Below are positions 19,937 to 28,515 of a DNA stretch of 64,000 nt, one piece after another. Source of the DNA: Pseudoxanthomonas sp. (GTDB lineage: Bacteria > Pseudomonadota > Gammaproteobacteria > Xanthomonadales > Xanthomonadaceae). The notes below the pieces were generated by a model, which was not told the DNA's origin, did not search any database, and saw only the letters and a list, made by a program, of their open reading frames with translations. The translations under genes were made by a program, and so were the position numbers. Numbering within the stretch: position 1 is the first letter of the stretch; the number at the start of each line of letters is the position of its first letter. Location of the stretch: positions 165,042 through 229,041 of the forward strand of contig NZ_PKDG01000008.1 of assembly GCF_002863005.1 (NCBI RefSeq), read 5' to 3'.

Positions 19937-20280
19937 GCGCTGCCGCAATGCGCACCCTCGAGGCTCTTGCTGCCGCAGGCCAGGCATTTGCGGTACTTCT
20001 GCCGATGCCGGTTGTAGCGCACCCGCGACATCATGCCGCCGCACGCGCAGCGCAGCTCATGGCCCAGCGTCCACCGGTAAAGGCGCCAGCTGGAGTGGAG
20101 CGCCCAGGCCGTCCCCAGCAGGATCGCCAGCAGGAACGAAAGCGAGGCCAGCCTCTGCGGCGTGATGTCGCCGAGTGCGCGCCCGCTGCGCGTCACCACT
20201 TCGGCCGTGGCGAAGCCGCCCACCGCCAGCACCACGGCGGGGGCGTACATGCGGGCAACCATCCGGGAAATTCGGTTCAT
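19933..20280 (-). CDS. Membrane protein with C-terminal cysteine pairs (zinc-ribbon-like)
   Basis: A protein of about 115 residues from the ATG at 20280 (an upstream in-frame ATG at 20328 is possible). Two hydrophobic segments ([15 protein letters not shown] and [16 protein letters not shown]) are followed by a cytoplasmic-type tail with CACGG, CLACGS and GAHC. This spacing suggests a small treble-clef or ribbon zinc site, but the first pair is CxC rather than CxxC. No family is recognised. It is translationally coupled to the DUF2809-like gene. Confidence 0.6.
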   Translation of the reverse strand: MNRISRMVARMYAPAVVLAVGGFATAEVVTRSGRALGDITPQRLASLSFLLAILLGTAWALHSSWRLYRWTLGHELRCACGGMMSRVRYNRHRQKYRKCLACGSKSLEGAHCGSA

Positions 20281-20358
20281 CGGACGCAGGAGAGGGGCGA
20301 CGACGCGCAGCCTCGCCCGCGCCGGCATGCCGCGTCAATCACGCGGCCTGGACCGGCC

Positions 20359-21342
20359 TCAGCTGGTGATCGTCTGCGTCAGCGACTGCCAGGTCGGCGG
20401 TTCCGGCCAGTCCGGATCCTGGTTGCCGTCGATCACCCGGCGCAGGTCGCGGCGATCGATCTGCGGCGCCAGCGCCCGCACCAGGTCCAGCGCGTAATCG
20501 CGCAGCACGCGCTCGCGCGGCAGCACGGCCCACGCGATGCACTCCTTCACTTCCACCGGTGCGGGCCAGGCGCGCAGGTCGGTGTCGGCCGCGTTCACCG
20601 CCATCTCCGCCAGCAGGCCGACGCCGAGCCCGGCCCGCACGTAGGTCTTGATGAGGTCGGCGTCCAGCGCGGTCAGGGCGATGTCGGGTTCCAGTCCCAC
20701 CTTGGCGAATGCGCGCTGCAACGACGATCCGGGCCGCGTCGACGACTCGTAGCTGATCAGCGGCTGGTCGGCCAGGTCGGCCATGCCGGGCACGCGACCG
20801 AGTTGCTCCAGCGCATGCCCGCGCGGCACCAGCACCAGGCGACGCCAGCGGTAAAGCGGCACGGCGATGCCCGCCTGCGGCGCGTCGCCCGCCGTACTGA
20901 CCACGGCCATGTCGGCGTCGCCCTGCGTCAGCAGGTCCAGCGCCTGGCTTTCCGGCGCCTGCTGCAGGTGCACGCTGACCTGCGGGAAATCCCGCTTGAT
21001 CTGCGCGATGGCCGGCGGCAACACGAAACGCGCCTGTGTATGCGTGGTCACCAGCACCAGCTGCCCCTGGCTTTCACGGCGCTGGTTGGCGGCGTAGGTA
21101 CGGATGTTGTTGGCCTCGGCCAGCACCAGGCGCGCGCGGTCGATCACTTCCTGGCCGGCCGGGGTCACGCTTTCCAGGCTGCGCCCCTTGCGGACGAACA
21201 GCAGGAAGCCCAGCTCGTCCTCCAGTTGCTTCAACTGCTTGGACAGGCCCGGCTGGGTGGCATGCACGCGCGCCGCCGCCAGCGTGATGTTGAGGTCGGC
21301 ATCGGCGATCGCCACCAGGTAGCGGAGTTGGGTCAGCGTCAT
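20359..21342 (-). CDS. cysB: CysB-type LysR regulator of sulfur assimilation
   Basis: A LysR-family transcription factor of 327 residues. The N-terminal helix-turn-helix ([20 protein letters not shown], then [20 protein letters not shown]) and the length match CysB/Cbl, which respond to N-acetylserine, sulfide or APS and activate cys genes. The effector domain runs from about 90. The gene diverges from cysG and sits between the two cys blocks, which strongly supports the role. CysB and Cbl cannot be told apart from sequence alone. Confidence 0.9.
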   Translation of the reverse strand: MTLTQLRYLVAIADADLNITLAAARVHATQPGLSKQLKQLEDELGFLLFVRKGRSLESVTPAGQEVIDRARLVLAEANNIRTYAANQRRESQGQLVLVTTHTQARFVLPPAIAQIKRDFPQVSVHLQQAPESQALDLLTQGDADMAVVSTAGDAPQAGIAVPLYRWRRLVLVPRGHALEQLGRVPGMADLADQPLISYESSTRPGSSLQRAFAKVGLEPDIALTALDADLIKTYVRAGLGVGLLAEMAVNAADTDLRAWPAPVEVKECIAWAVLPRERVLRDYALDLVRALAPQIDRRDLRRVIDGNQDPDWPEPPTWQSLTQTITS

Positions 21343-21422
21343 CGGCGTGGGGCGTGGGGCGTGGGGCCCACCGGAAGGGCCTTGGACTGTAGAGGATTTG
21401 CCGGGACCGTAGCCGCCACTGC

Positions 21423-21442
21423 TTATAACTGCAAGGCATATG
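21423..21442. promoter_or_regulatory. AT-rich promoter-like segment between cysB and cysG
   Basis: The gap holds TATAAC (21424-21429), one base from a -10 consensus, in a short AT-rich patch. No good -35 element at 17 bp is visible, as expected for an activator-dependent promoter. A CysB site here is inferred from context. Confidence 0.35.
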
Positions 21443-21519
21443 GTGTTGGTGGGATGTCATTTCCGACCGCCATGAGCGGGCAGTACGTTCAGCAGCCCAG
21501 CCGACTTCCGCCAACGCCC

Positions 21520-22974
21520 GTGAGCGCTCCACTGTTTCCGCTGTTTGCCGACCTGCAGGGCCGCCATGTGCTGGTCGTGGGGGGCGGTGCGGTGGCGGAG
21601 CGGAAGACCGAGGCCCTGCTGCACGCTGGTGCCCGTCCCCGCGTCGGTGCGCCCGACCTGACCCCGCGCCTGCACGCTTGGCACGAGGCAGGCCGTATCG
21701 AATGGGTGGAAGGCCGTTTCGACGCGCAGTGGCTGGCGAGCGCCTGGCTGGTGGTCGCCGCCACCGACGACGGTACGGTCAACCGTACGGTCGCCACCGC
21801 CGCCGAAGCCCGCCACGTATTCGCCAATGTCGTGGACGACGGCGAACTGTCCACGTTCCACGTGCCCGCCATCGTTGAACGCGGTCCCTTGCAGATTGCG
21901 ATTTCCAGTGGCGGTGGCGCACCGATGCTGGCACGGCACCTGCGCCGCCAGCTGGAAACACTGCTCGACGATTCGTGGGCGTCATTGGCCGAGCTGTTCA
22001 CGCGCCAGCGCCAGCGCATCCGCCAGCGTTTCCCGCAGCCGGCCGAACGGCGCCGCTTCTTCGAAAGACTGCTGGCGGGGCCGTTGCCGCGCCTGTTCCG
22101 CCAACACCTGCACGCGCAGGCCGAACACCATTTCCAGGCGATGCTCGACGAGCATGCTCCGTCCACGCCTGGCGGCTCGGTCGCCGTGGTGGGTGCCGGC
22201 CCCGGCGATGCAGGCCTGCTGACGCTCAATGCGCTGCGCGCGATGAACGAAGCGGACGTGATCCTGCACGACCGCCTGGTCAGCGAAGACGTGCTGCGCC
22301 TCGGCCGCCGCGACGCCACCTACATCGAAGTCGGCAAGTCGGCCACCGGCCACAGCACGCGGCAGGACGATATCCACGCCCTGATGCTGGAGCACGCGCG
22401 GGCAGGAAGGCGCGTCGTGCGGCTGAAGGGCGGCGACCCGTTCGTCTTCGGCCGCGGCGGCGAAGAGCTGGAATACCTGCGCGCGCACGGCATTCCCTAC
22501 GAAGTGGTGCCCGGCATCACCGCCGCGGTGGCGTGCGCGGCCTACGCCGGCATTCCGTTGACCCATCGGGACCATGCGCAGTCGGTCAAGCTGGTGACGG
22601 CGCACTGCAAGGCATCGTTCGACACGCTCGACTGGCCGGCGCTCGCGCTGGAGCGGCAGACGCTGGCCGTCTACATGGGCGTGGCCGGGCTGGAAGGACT
22701 GCGCGACCGGCTCGTCGCCCACGGGCGTGCGGCTTCCACACCGTTCGTCCTGGTCGAGAACGGCTCCCGCCGCGACCAGCGCGTGGTGGCCGGCACACTG
22801 GCCGATCTGCCCGAGATCGCGCGTTCCCACCACGTACGGTCACCCGCCCTGCTGATTTTGGGCGAAGTCGCGGCGCTCGCCGGCACCCTGCACTGGTTCG
22901 GCGCGCCGCCCTTGGGCGCCCCGGACTCCACACATTCCCGCAACCTTCCGGCGCCCACACTGCAGGCCGCCTGA
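21520..22974 (+). CDS. cysG: Siroheme synthase (multifunctional CysG)
   Basis: Makes siroheme, the CysI cofactor, from uroporphyrinogen III. It has 484 residues. The N-terminal NAD-dependent dehydrogenase/ferrochelatase domain starts [20 protein letters not shown]. The C-terminal SAM-dependent uroporphyrinogen methylase has [29 protein letters not shown] and YMGVAGL. The GTG at 21520 fits the family's N-terminus ([12 protein letters not shown]). ATGs at 21454 and 21472 are alternatives that would add 22 or 16 residues. It is followed 18 bp later by cysK. Confidence 0.95.
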   Translation: MSAPLFPLFADLQGRHVLVVGGGAVAERKTEALLHAGARPRVGAPDLTPRLHAWHEAGRIEWVEGRFDAQWLASAWLVVAATDDGTVNRTVATAAEARHVFANVVDDGELSTFHVPAIVERGPLQIAISSGGGAPMLARHLRRQLETLLDDSWASLAELFTRQRQRIRQRFPQPAERRRFFERLLAGPLPRLFRQHLHAQAEHHFQAMLDEHAPSTPGGSVAVVGAGPGDAGLLTLNALRAMNEADVILHDRLVSEDVLRLGRRDATYIEVGKSATGHSTRQDDIHALMLEHARAGRRVVRLKGGDPFVFGRGGEELEYLRAHGIPYEVVPGITAAVACAAYAGIPLTHRDHAQSVKLVTAHCKASFDTLDWPALALERQTLAVYMGVAGLEGLRDRLVAHGRAASTPFVLVENGSRRDQRVVAGTLADLPEIARSHHVRSPALLILGEVAALAGTLHWFGAPPLGAPDSTHSRNLPAPTLQAA

Positions 22975-22992
22975 GCCCCCTTCGGAGACCCC

Positions 22993-23967
22993 ATGGCCGT
23001 TTACGACAGCATCCTGGACACCATCGGCCGCACCCCGGTCGTCAGACTTCACCGCATCGCGCCGGAGCACGTCACCCTCTACGCGAAAGTGGAGTCGTTC
23101 AACCCCGGCGGTTCGGTGAAGGACCGGCTGGCGCTGGCGATCATCCTCGACGCCGAAGCCAAGGGCCTGCTGAAGCCGGGCGACACCATCGTCGAAGCGA
23201 CGTCGGGCAACACCGGCGTCGCGCTGGCGATGGTGGCCGCCGCGCGCGGGTACAAGTTCGTCGCGGTCATGGTGGAAACCTTCTCGATCGAACGCCGCAA
23301 GCTGATGCGTGCCTACGGCGCGAAGGTGATCCTGACACCGGCCGCGGAGCGCGGCAGCGGCATGGTGCGGCGCGCCGAGGAACTGGCGAAGCAGCATGGC
23401 TGGTTCCTCGCCCGCCAGTTCGCCAATCCCGCCAATCCCGCGTACCACCGGCAGACGACGGCGGCCGAGATCCTGCGCGACTTCGCCGGCCAGCGGCTGG
23501 ATCATTTCGTCACCGGCTGGGGCACGGGCGGCACGCTGACCGGTGTGGGCGAAGTGCTGAAGGTCGCGCGCCCTGACGTGCGCATCACCGCATCGGAACC
23601 CGCGGGCGCGTCGCTGCTCCAGGGCAAGGAGTGGCAGCCGCACAAGATCCAGGGCTGGACGCCGGACTTCGTGCCGGACGTCCTGAACCGTGAGGTCGCC
23701 GACGAGATCCTGCCGGTCACGGACGTGGAGTCCATCGCCACCGCGCGCCGCCTGGCGGCGGAGGAAGGCATCTTCGTAGGCATTTCCGGCGGCGCCACCG
23801 TTGCGGCCGCGCTCCAGGTCGCGCAGAAGGCCAAGCCCGGCGACGTGCTGCTGGCGATGCTGCCTGATACCGGCGAGCGCTACTTCTCCACGCCGCTGTT
23901 CGAAGGTGTCAACGAAGGATCCGACGACGACTGGCTGGCCTCGCTGGGCGACGCCGCCCTGCCGTAA
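22993..23967 (+). CDS. cysK: Cysteine synthase (O-acetylserine sulfhydrylase)
   Basis: A PLP enzyme that joins sulfide to O-acetylserine to give cysteine, 324 residues. The Schiff-base lysine is K43 in NPGGSVKDR. The substrate loop is EATSGNTGVALA and the phosphate-binding glycines are GWGTGGTLTG. The VETFSIERRKLMRAYGA segment and length favour CysK over CysM. It forms a cysG-cysK unit and converges on the next gene with only 6 bp between stops. Confidence 0.94.
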   Translation: MAVYDSILDTIGRTPVVRLHRIAPEHVTLYAKVESFNPGGSVKDRLALAIILDAEAKGLLKPGDTIVEATSGNTGVALAMVAAARGYKFVAVMVETFSIERRKLMRAYGAKVILTPAAERGSGMVRRAEELAKQHGWFLARQFANPANPAYHRQTTAAEILRDFAGQRLDHFVTGWGTGGTLTGVGEVLKVARPDVRITASEPAGASLLQGKEWQPHKIQGWTPDFVPDVLNREVADEILPVTDVESIATARRLAAEEGIFVGISGGATVAAALQVAQKAKPGDVLLAMLPDTGERYFSTPLFEGVNEGSDDDWLASLGDAALP

Positions 23968-23973
23968 CCGACG

Positions 23974-24438
23974 TCAGGACGACGGCGGCGCAACGCAATC
24001 GCGCCGCCACGTCCATTCCATCGCCTTGCCGTCGTCGCGCCCATCGTCGACACGCGCGTGCAGCGTGTCGGCATCCGGGCGCGAGTAGATCACGCGCTTC
24101 GGGAAGTCATGCGCGCGGTTGGCGAACACCACGCGGTCCCGCGCCACATGGTCGGCGGGAAAGGCCGTGACCGCACCGCCGCCGGGCTGCGCGAGGAACA
24201 CCCAGCGCCCCTCCTGTTGCGCGATGCGCATGAACTCGAAGCCGATCGCCTTGCCCTCGCGCGTGTCGCGATGCATGCCGACCATCAGCCCGCCGCGCGG
24301 CGCCATCCAGGTTTCTTCGCTGAAGGTCTTGCCGCGCTGGCCGCACCAGTGGCCGGCGAGCCAATCGAGTTCCTGCGCACCGGCTCGCATTGACGTCCCG
24401 GCTAGCAACACCGCCATCAGTATTGGTGCAGACCGCAT
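23974..24438 (-). CDS. DUF6265-like secreted protein
   Basis: A 154-residue protein with a signal peptide (MRSAPILMAVLLAGTSMRAG) and the opening LDWLAGHWCGQRGKTFSEE. The segments GGLMVGMHRD, FEFMRIAQQEG and FANRAHDFPKRVIYSR are typical of DUF6265, a lipocalin-like fold of unknown function. A GGAGGA ribosome-binding site precedes the ATG at 24438. It is probably monocistronic. Confidence 0.75.
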   Translation of the reverse strand: MRSAPILMAVLLAGTSMRAGAQELDWLAGHWCGQRGKTFSEETWMAPRGGLMVGMHRDTREGKAIGFEFMRIAQQEGRWVFLAQPGGGAVTAFPADHVARDRVVFANRAHDFPKRVIYSRPDADTLHARVDDGRDDGKAMEWTWRRDCVAPPSS

Positions 24439-24507
24439 GGCGTCCTCCACTGAGTGAACGGGCCACACGTTAACAGCACTCGTTGGCGCTGACGAGCTCC
24501 TGCCTTC

Positions 24508-24639
24508 TGTAGGAGCGACGTCAGTCGCGACCGTAGATCTCGCGCGTCCTGGGCCTCACATCAAGCCTGCCCTCTGTCCGTGCCAGAGATGGACCATCGC
24601 TGCCGATGGCGCGCGGTCGCGACTCACGTCGCTCCTACA
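24508..24639. repeat. Inverted-repeat (REP-like) element, copy 3
   Basis: Arms at 24508-24532 and 24615-24639 are 25 bp long with one mismatch and enclose 82 bp. They match copies 1 and 2 but with a much longer spacer. It lies between the DUF6265 start and the VOC gene stop. Confidence 0.85.
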
Positions 24640-24654
24640 GAGAAGCGGAGGCCA

Positions 24655-25041
24655 CTAGCCTTCGTAGAGTTCCAACGGCAGGTCATCCGGATCCGCGAAA
24701 AAGGTGAAGCGGCGGTCGGTGTATTCGTCCACACGCACCGGTTCACTGGCCACGCCGTGCGCGTGCAGGTGGGCGATGGCGGCATCCAGGTCGGCGACGC
24801 GCAAGGCGAGATGGCGCAACCCGCAGGCTTCCGGGCGCGAGACGCGCGGCGGCGGCGACGGGAACGAGAACAGTTCGACCTGCGTGCCATCGGGCAGGGC
24901 AAGGTCGAGCTTCCAGGAATCGCGTTCCGCCCGGTAGTGCTCGGCGACGACGCGCAGACCGAGCACCTCGACATAGAAGCGTTTCGACCGCGCGTAATCC
25001 GACGCGATGATCGCCACGTGGTGCAGGCCGTCGATGCGCAT
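24655..25041 (-). CDS. VOC-family metalloprotein (glyoxalase-like)
   Basis: A 128-residue vicinal-oxygen-chelate protein with two beta-alpha-beta-beta-beta halves. The first begins GLHHVAIIASDYARSKRFY and the second CGLRHLALRVADLDAAIAHL. Metal-ligand candidates are the HHVAI and RHLAL histidines, the ELFSF glutamate and the final LELYE glutamate. It resembles the YaeR/GloA2 group, whose activity is unclear. It lies one base after the MFS stop, as the last gene of the emr operon. Confidence 0.88.
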   Translation of the reverse strand: MRIDGLHHVAIIASDYARSKRFYVEVLGLRVVAEHYRAERDSWKLDLALPDGTQVELFSFPSPPPRVSRPEACGLRHLALRVADLDAAIAHLHAHGVASEPVRVDEYTDRRFTFFADPDDLPLELYEG

Positions 25042-25042
25042 G

Positions 25043-26599
25043 TCAGTGCGCTGCCGCGGCATCAGCGCCGGCATTGCCGCCCGACCGCGCCTTGCCGCCC
25101 CGCATCAGCAGCACCAGCGGCATCGAGACCAGCGTCAGCAGCATCATCAGCTTGAAGTCGTTGAGGTAGCCGATGGCCGCGGCCTGGCGGTTGACCTCGG
25201 CGTTGAGCAAGGCCAGGCCCGTGGCCGTGGACGGATTCATCGCCGCCGGCAGCAGCGTGGTCTCCGCACCGAACGCCGGGATGCGCGCACCGATCTCGGC
25301 ATGGTTCACCTGCATGGCGCGCGACAGCATCGTCATCACGACCGAGATTCCCACCGACGAGCCGATGTTGCGCATCAGGCTGAAAAGGCCAGCGGCCTCG
25401 GTGCGCTGGTGCGGTTCCAGCGTGGCGTAGGCGACGGTGGAGATGGGCACGAACACCAGGCCCAGGCCCATGCCCTGGATGACACCGAGCCAGACGATGG
25501 AATGCATCGACGCATTCGGCCCGAACTGGGTCATGCCGTGCAGCGAGAACACCATCAACCCCATGCCGACCAGGATCGGCCAGCGCGCGTCGATGCGGCC
25601 CAAAAGGCGTCCGACGACCATCATGCTGAACATCGTGCCGACGCCACGCGGCGCCAGCACCAGGCCGATCGTCAGCACCGGATAGTTCATCAGCGTGCTG
25701 AGGTACGGCGGCAGCAGCGCCAGCGTGGCGAACAGCACGATGCCCACGACGAAGATCAGCGCGCAGCCGACGGCGAAGTTGGCGTTCTTCAACAGGCCCA
25801 GGTCGAGCAATGCATGGTCGCGCTTGCGCCACCACCACAGGCCGTACATGTAAAGCGCGAGGAAGGCGAGCGCGGCCTCGATCTGGATCTCGACGCTGCC
25901 GAACCAGTCTTCGCTCTGCCCACGGTCAAGGAACAGCTGCAGCGCGCCGATGCCGAGCGCCAGCAGGGCGAGGCCGACGCCATCGAGCTTGCGTTCCTGC
26001 ACCGCGTCCTTCTTCACGCTGGCCATGATGCCGACCAGCGCGAGGATGCCGATCGGCAGGTTGATCAGGAACACCCAGTGCCAGCTGTAGTTCTGGGTCA
26101 GGAAGCCGCCCAGCGGCGGCCCGAGGATGGGACCGACCATGATGCCCATGCCCCACATCGCCATCGCGGCGCCGTGCTTCTCCTTGGGGAAGGCATCGAG
26201 CAGCAGCGACTGCGAGATCGGCACCAGCGACGCGCCGAACACGCCCTGCAGGATGCGGAACAGGACCATTTCGCCGATGCCGGTGGCGATGCCGCACAAC
26301 AGGGAGGCGACGGTGAAACCGCTGACGGCGATGATCAGCAGGCGACGGCGGCCGAGCCGGCCGGCGAGCCAGCCGGTGACCGGCGTCAGGATCGCGGCGG
26401 CGACTATGTAGCTGGTCAGCACCCACGACACCTGGTCCTGGGTGGCCGACAGCGAGCCCTGCATGTCCGGCAGCGCGACGTTGGCGATGGTGGTGTCCAG
26501 CGCCTGCATCAGCGTGGCCAGCATCACCGAACCGACCAGCAGCGTGCGCTTGCCGGTGTCGTCCTGCGTGGGGGCGGCGGTAGCGGTTGAAGTGCTCAT
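25043..26599 (-). CDS. emrB: EmrB/QacA-type MFS drug exporter (DHA2)
   Basis: A 14-TM proton-drug antiporter of 518 residues. The LVGSVMLATLMQALDTTIAN opening with the motif D1 aspartate, the GWLAGRLGRRRLL motif A loop and GPILGPPLGGFL (motif C) are diagnostic for the DHA2 family. It pairs with the EmrA-like gene 140 bp upstream, and no outer-membrane component is adjacent. The ATG at 26599 lies 27 bp inside the open frame and fits the family's N-terminus. Confidence 0.92.
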   Translation of the reverse strand: MSTSTATAAPTQDDTGKRTLLVGSVMLATLMQALDTTIANVALPDMQGSLSATQDQVSWVLTSYIVAAAILTPVTGWLAGRLGRRRLLIIAVSGFTVASLLCGIATGIGEMVLFRILQGVFGASLVPISQSLLLDAFPKEKHGAAMAMWGMGIMVGPILGPPLGGFLTQNYSWHWVFLINLPIGILALVGIMASVKKDAVQERKLDGVGLALLALGIGALQLFLDRGQSEDWFGSVEIQIEAALAFLALYMYGLWWWRKRDHALLDLGLLKNANFAVGCALIFVVGIVLFATLALLPPYLSTLMNYPVLTIGLVLAPRGVGTMFSMMVVGRLLGRIDARWPILVGMGLMVFSLHGMTQFGPNASMHSIVWLGVIQGMGLGLVFVPISTVAYATLEPHQRTEAAGLFSLMRNIGSSVGISVVMTMLSRAMQVNHAEIGARIPAFGAETTLLPAAMNPSTATGLALLNAEVNRQAAAIGYLNDFKLMMLLTLVSMPLVLLMRGGKARSGGNAGADAAAAH

Positions 26600-26739
26600 G
26601 GGAAATTCCGGAGGGGATCGACGCATCCGCGACGCGACGATCCAGAGGTCACCCGGGGCGCGGCGTCAGCGGGGCCGGGCCCCACCACAGTGCCCTCGCC
26701 CGCATCCGCGCACGCCCGGGATGACATGGAAATCGAACC

Positions 26740-27831
26740 TCAGCGCGCGGCAGTGGCGCGGCTGGAGGCGGTACCGCCGTCGCGCAGCTCGACATGCACG
26801 TCGGCACTCATGCCGGCGCGCAGCTGCGGCGCATCGGCGGCCGCGCCATCGATCTCGAGGCGCACGGGAATGCGCTGCACGATCTTCACCCAGTTGCCGG
26901 TGGCGTTCTGCGGCGGCAGCACGCTGAACTCGGCGCCCGATGCCGGCGCGATGGACGCCACGTGCGCCTTCCACGTCACGCCCGGATAGCTGTCCACTTC
27001 GATCGTCGCGTGCTGGCCGACCTTCATCTTCTCCAGCTCGGTTTCCTTGAAGTTGGCCTCCACCCAGATCGGCGAGGTGGCCACCAGTGGCATCGCCGTC
27101 TGGCCGACGTTGATGTACTCGCCCACCTGCAGGTCGTGCAGGCCGACGATGCCATCGACCGGTGCGCGCACTTCGGCGTGGTCCAGGTCAAGTCGGGCCT
27201 TGGCCAGCATCGCGGCGGCGGCACGGTACTCGGGCAGGTCCTGCGTGGGCGTGCCCGGACTGCCGCTCAGCGACGCGGTCGCTTCGGACTGGCTGGCAAT
27301 GGCGTCTGCCAGATCGGTGCGCGCTTCGGCGACCGCGTGGCGCGCGTCGTCCAGCATCTTGCGCGAGACCAGCTGCTGGCTGGCGAGCTGCTGCATGCGC
27401 TGCAGGTCGCGCTGCGCCCAGGTCAACGTTTCGCGCGCGGCCTGGATCGACGTACCGGTGCCGACCACCTTGGCGCGGCTCGCGCTGGCGGAGTTCGCCA
27501 TGCGCGCGACCAGCGCTTCGTTCTGCGCGACCGCGATCGTCAGCGGGTCGGCATCGATGCGGAACAGCAGGTCGCCCTTCCTGACCGGCTGGTTCTGCTG
27601 CACGGCCACTTCGACCACGCGGCCGCCGACCTGCGGCGCGATCAGGATGCGTTCGGCCTTGATGTAGGCGTTGTCCGTGCTGACTTCGCGCTGCGAGGCG
27701 ACGTATTCCCAGCCGAAGAAGCCGGCGACGGCGAGCGGGCCGGCGATCCACAGCCATACGGGCACGCGGCGGCGCTTGGGAGCGGGAGCTTTGGCCGCGT
27801 TCTCGGCGGCCTCGTTGATCTTGCTGGTCAT
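26740..27831 (-). CDS. emrA: EmrA-like HlyD-family periplasmic adaptor
   Basis: A 363-residue membrane-fusion protein that links the EmrB pump to the outer membrane. One N-terminal TM helix (about 25-44, VPVWLWIAGPLAVAGFFGWE) is followed by a lipoyl-like half motif (VQQNQPVRKGDLLFRIDADP), a long coiled coil (about 90-185), the second half motif (VRAPVDGIVGLHDLQVGEYI) and a beta-barrel. It starts 8 bp after the MarR stop. Confidence 0.92.
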   Translation of the reverse strand: MTSKINEAAENAAKAPAPKRRRVPVWLWIAGPLAVAGFFGWEYVASQREVSTDNAYIKAERILIAPQVGGRVVEVAVQQNQPVRKGDLLFRIDADPLTIAVAQNEALVARMANSASASRAKVVGTGTSIQAARETLTWAQRDLQRMQQLASQQLVSRKMLDDARHAVAEARTDLADAIASQSEATASLSGSPGTPTQDLPEYRAAAAMLAKARLDLDHAEVRAPVDGIVGLHDLQVGEYINVGQTAMPLVATSPIWVEANFKETELEKMKVGQHATIEVDSYPGVTWKAHVASIAPASGAEFSVLPPQNATGNWVKIVQRIPVRLEIDGAAADAPQLRAGMSADVHVELRDGGTASSRATAAR

Positions 27832-27839
27832 GGTGGGGG

Positions 27840-28313
27840 TCAGCTCTTGCGGAGGGAGGACTCTGCGCGACTGGCGCGATCGAGCAGGGAGAGGTTTTCG
27901 CGGACCTGGCCGAGCACCTTCATCGCCGTCGCCAGTTCATCCGGGTCGATGCCCGCCAGGCAGTCCTCGCGGACGGAGGTGGCGACGGCCTCGATGTCGT
28001 GCATCACCGCATCGGACTGCGGTAGCAGGTGCAGGCGCCATACCCGTCGGTCATCCGGATCGCTGCGGCGCTCGACGAAGCCGGCCTTCTGCAGGCGGTC
28101 GATGACGCGGCCGACGGCGATGGGCTCCATGTCGAGCAGGTCCGCGAGTTCGGACTGGGTGATGCCTTCGCTCTGGTGGATGCGCTTGAGCGCGCGCCAT
28201 TGCACGCGGGTGAGGCCGAGATGCGCCGCCCGGCGGTCGAAGACCCGGCCGAACAACCGGCTCAGGTCCGCAATGAGGTAACCGATGGTGCTCTGGCCGG
28301 CGGGTGTCTTCAT
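27840..28313 (-). CDS. MarR-family repressor of the emr operon
   Basis: A 157-residue winged-helix regulator. The recognition region is ITQSELADLLDMEPIAVGRV, followed by the wing LVERRSDPDDRRVWRLHL (here FVERRSDPDDRRVW). As the first gene of marR-emrA-emrB-VOC it most likely represses its own operon and is released by hydrophobic ligands, like EmrR/MprA. A promoter overlapping an inverted repeat lies directly upstream. Confidence 0.92.
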   Translation of the reverse strand: MKTPAGQSTIGYLIADLSRLFGRVFDRRAAHLGLTRVQWRALKRIHQSEGITQSELADLLDMEPIAVGRVIDRLQKAGFVERRSDPDDRRVWRLHLLPQSDAVMHDIEAVATSVREDCLAGIDPDELATAMKVLGQVRENLSLLDRASRAESSLRKS

Positions 28314-28323
28314 GGGTGCCTAT

Positions 28324-28352
28324 GATATAGATGCTTAGGCAATTATATTCAA
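28324..28352 (-). promoter_or_regulatory. marR-emrAB promoter with likely MarR operator
   Basis: On the minus strand TTGAAT (28347-28352) and TATATC (28324-28329) are 17 bp apart, a sigma-70-like pair. The spacer contains TTGCCTAAGCAT, an interrupted inverted repeat (TTGC/GCAT) of the kind MarR proteins bind. A repressor there would cover the promoter. The patch is strikingly AT-rich compared with its surroundings. Confidence 0.6.
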
Positions 28353-28466
28353 GGCGAAGAATTTTTGTTCAGGCCCGCTTCCGTTACGGGCAGACGGCCA
28401 CCTCGGCTGGATCGAGGCGGTGCCGGGTCCCGCACGGCAGGCCGGGATTCCGACGCCGGAAACGAC

Positions 28467-28489
28467 GACGCCGGCACAAGGCCGGCGTC
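28467..28489 (-). terminator. Hairpin terminator after the aldolase gene
   Basis: GACGCCGGC (28467-28475) and GCCGGCGTC (28481-28489) form a perfect 9-bp stem with a 5-base loop, 27 bp after the aldolase stop. On the minus strand a short T run follows. Confidence 0.6.
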
Positions 28490-28515
28490 GGGATCACTTC
28501 AGCGGGCGGAGGCGA

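Noticed and set aside
19762..22974. 1070-codon frame that would fuse an unknown domain to CysG
   Set aside because: The part before about 21450 is antisense to cysB and two small genes; only the CysG portion is real.
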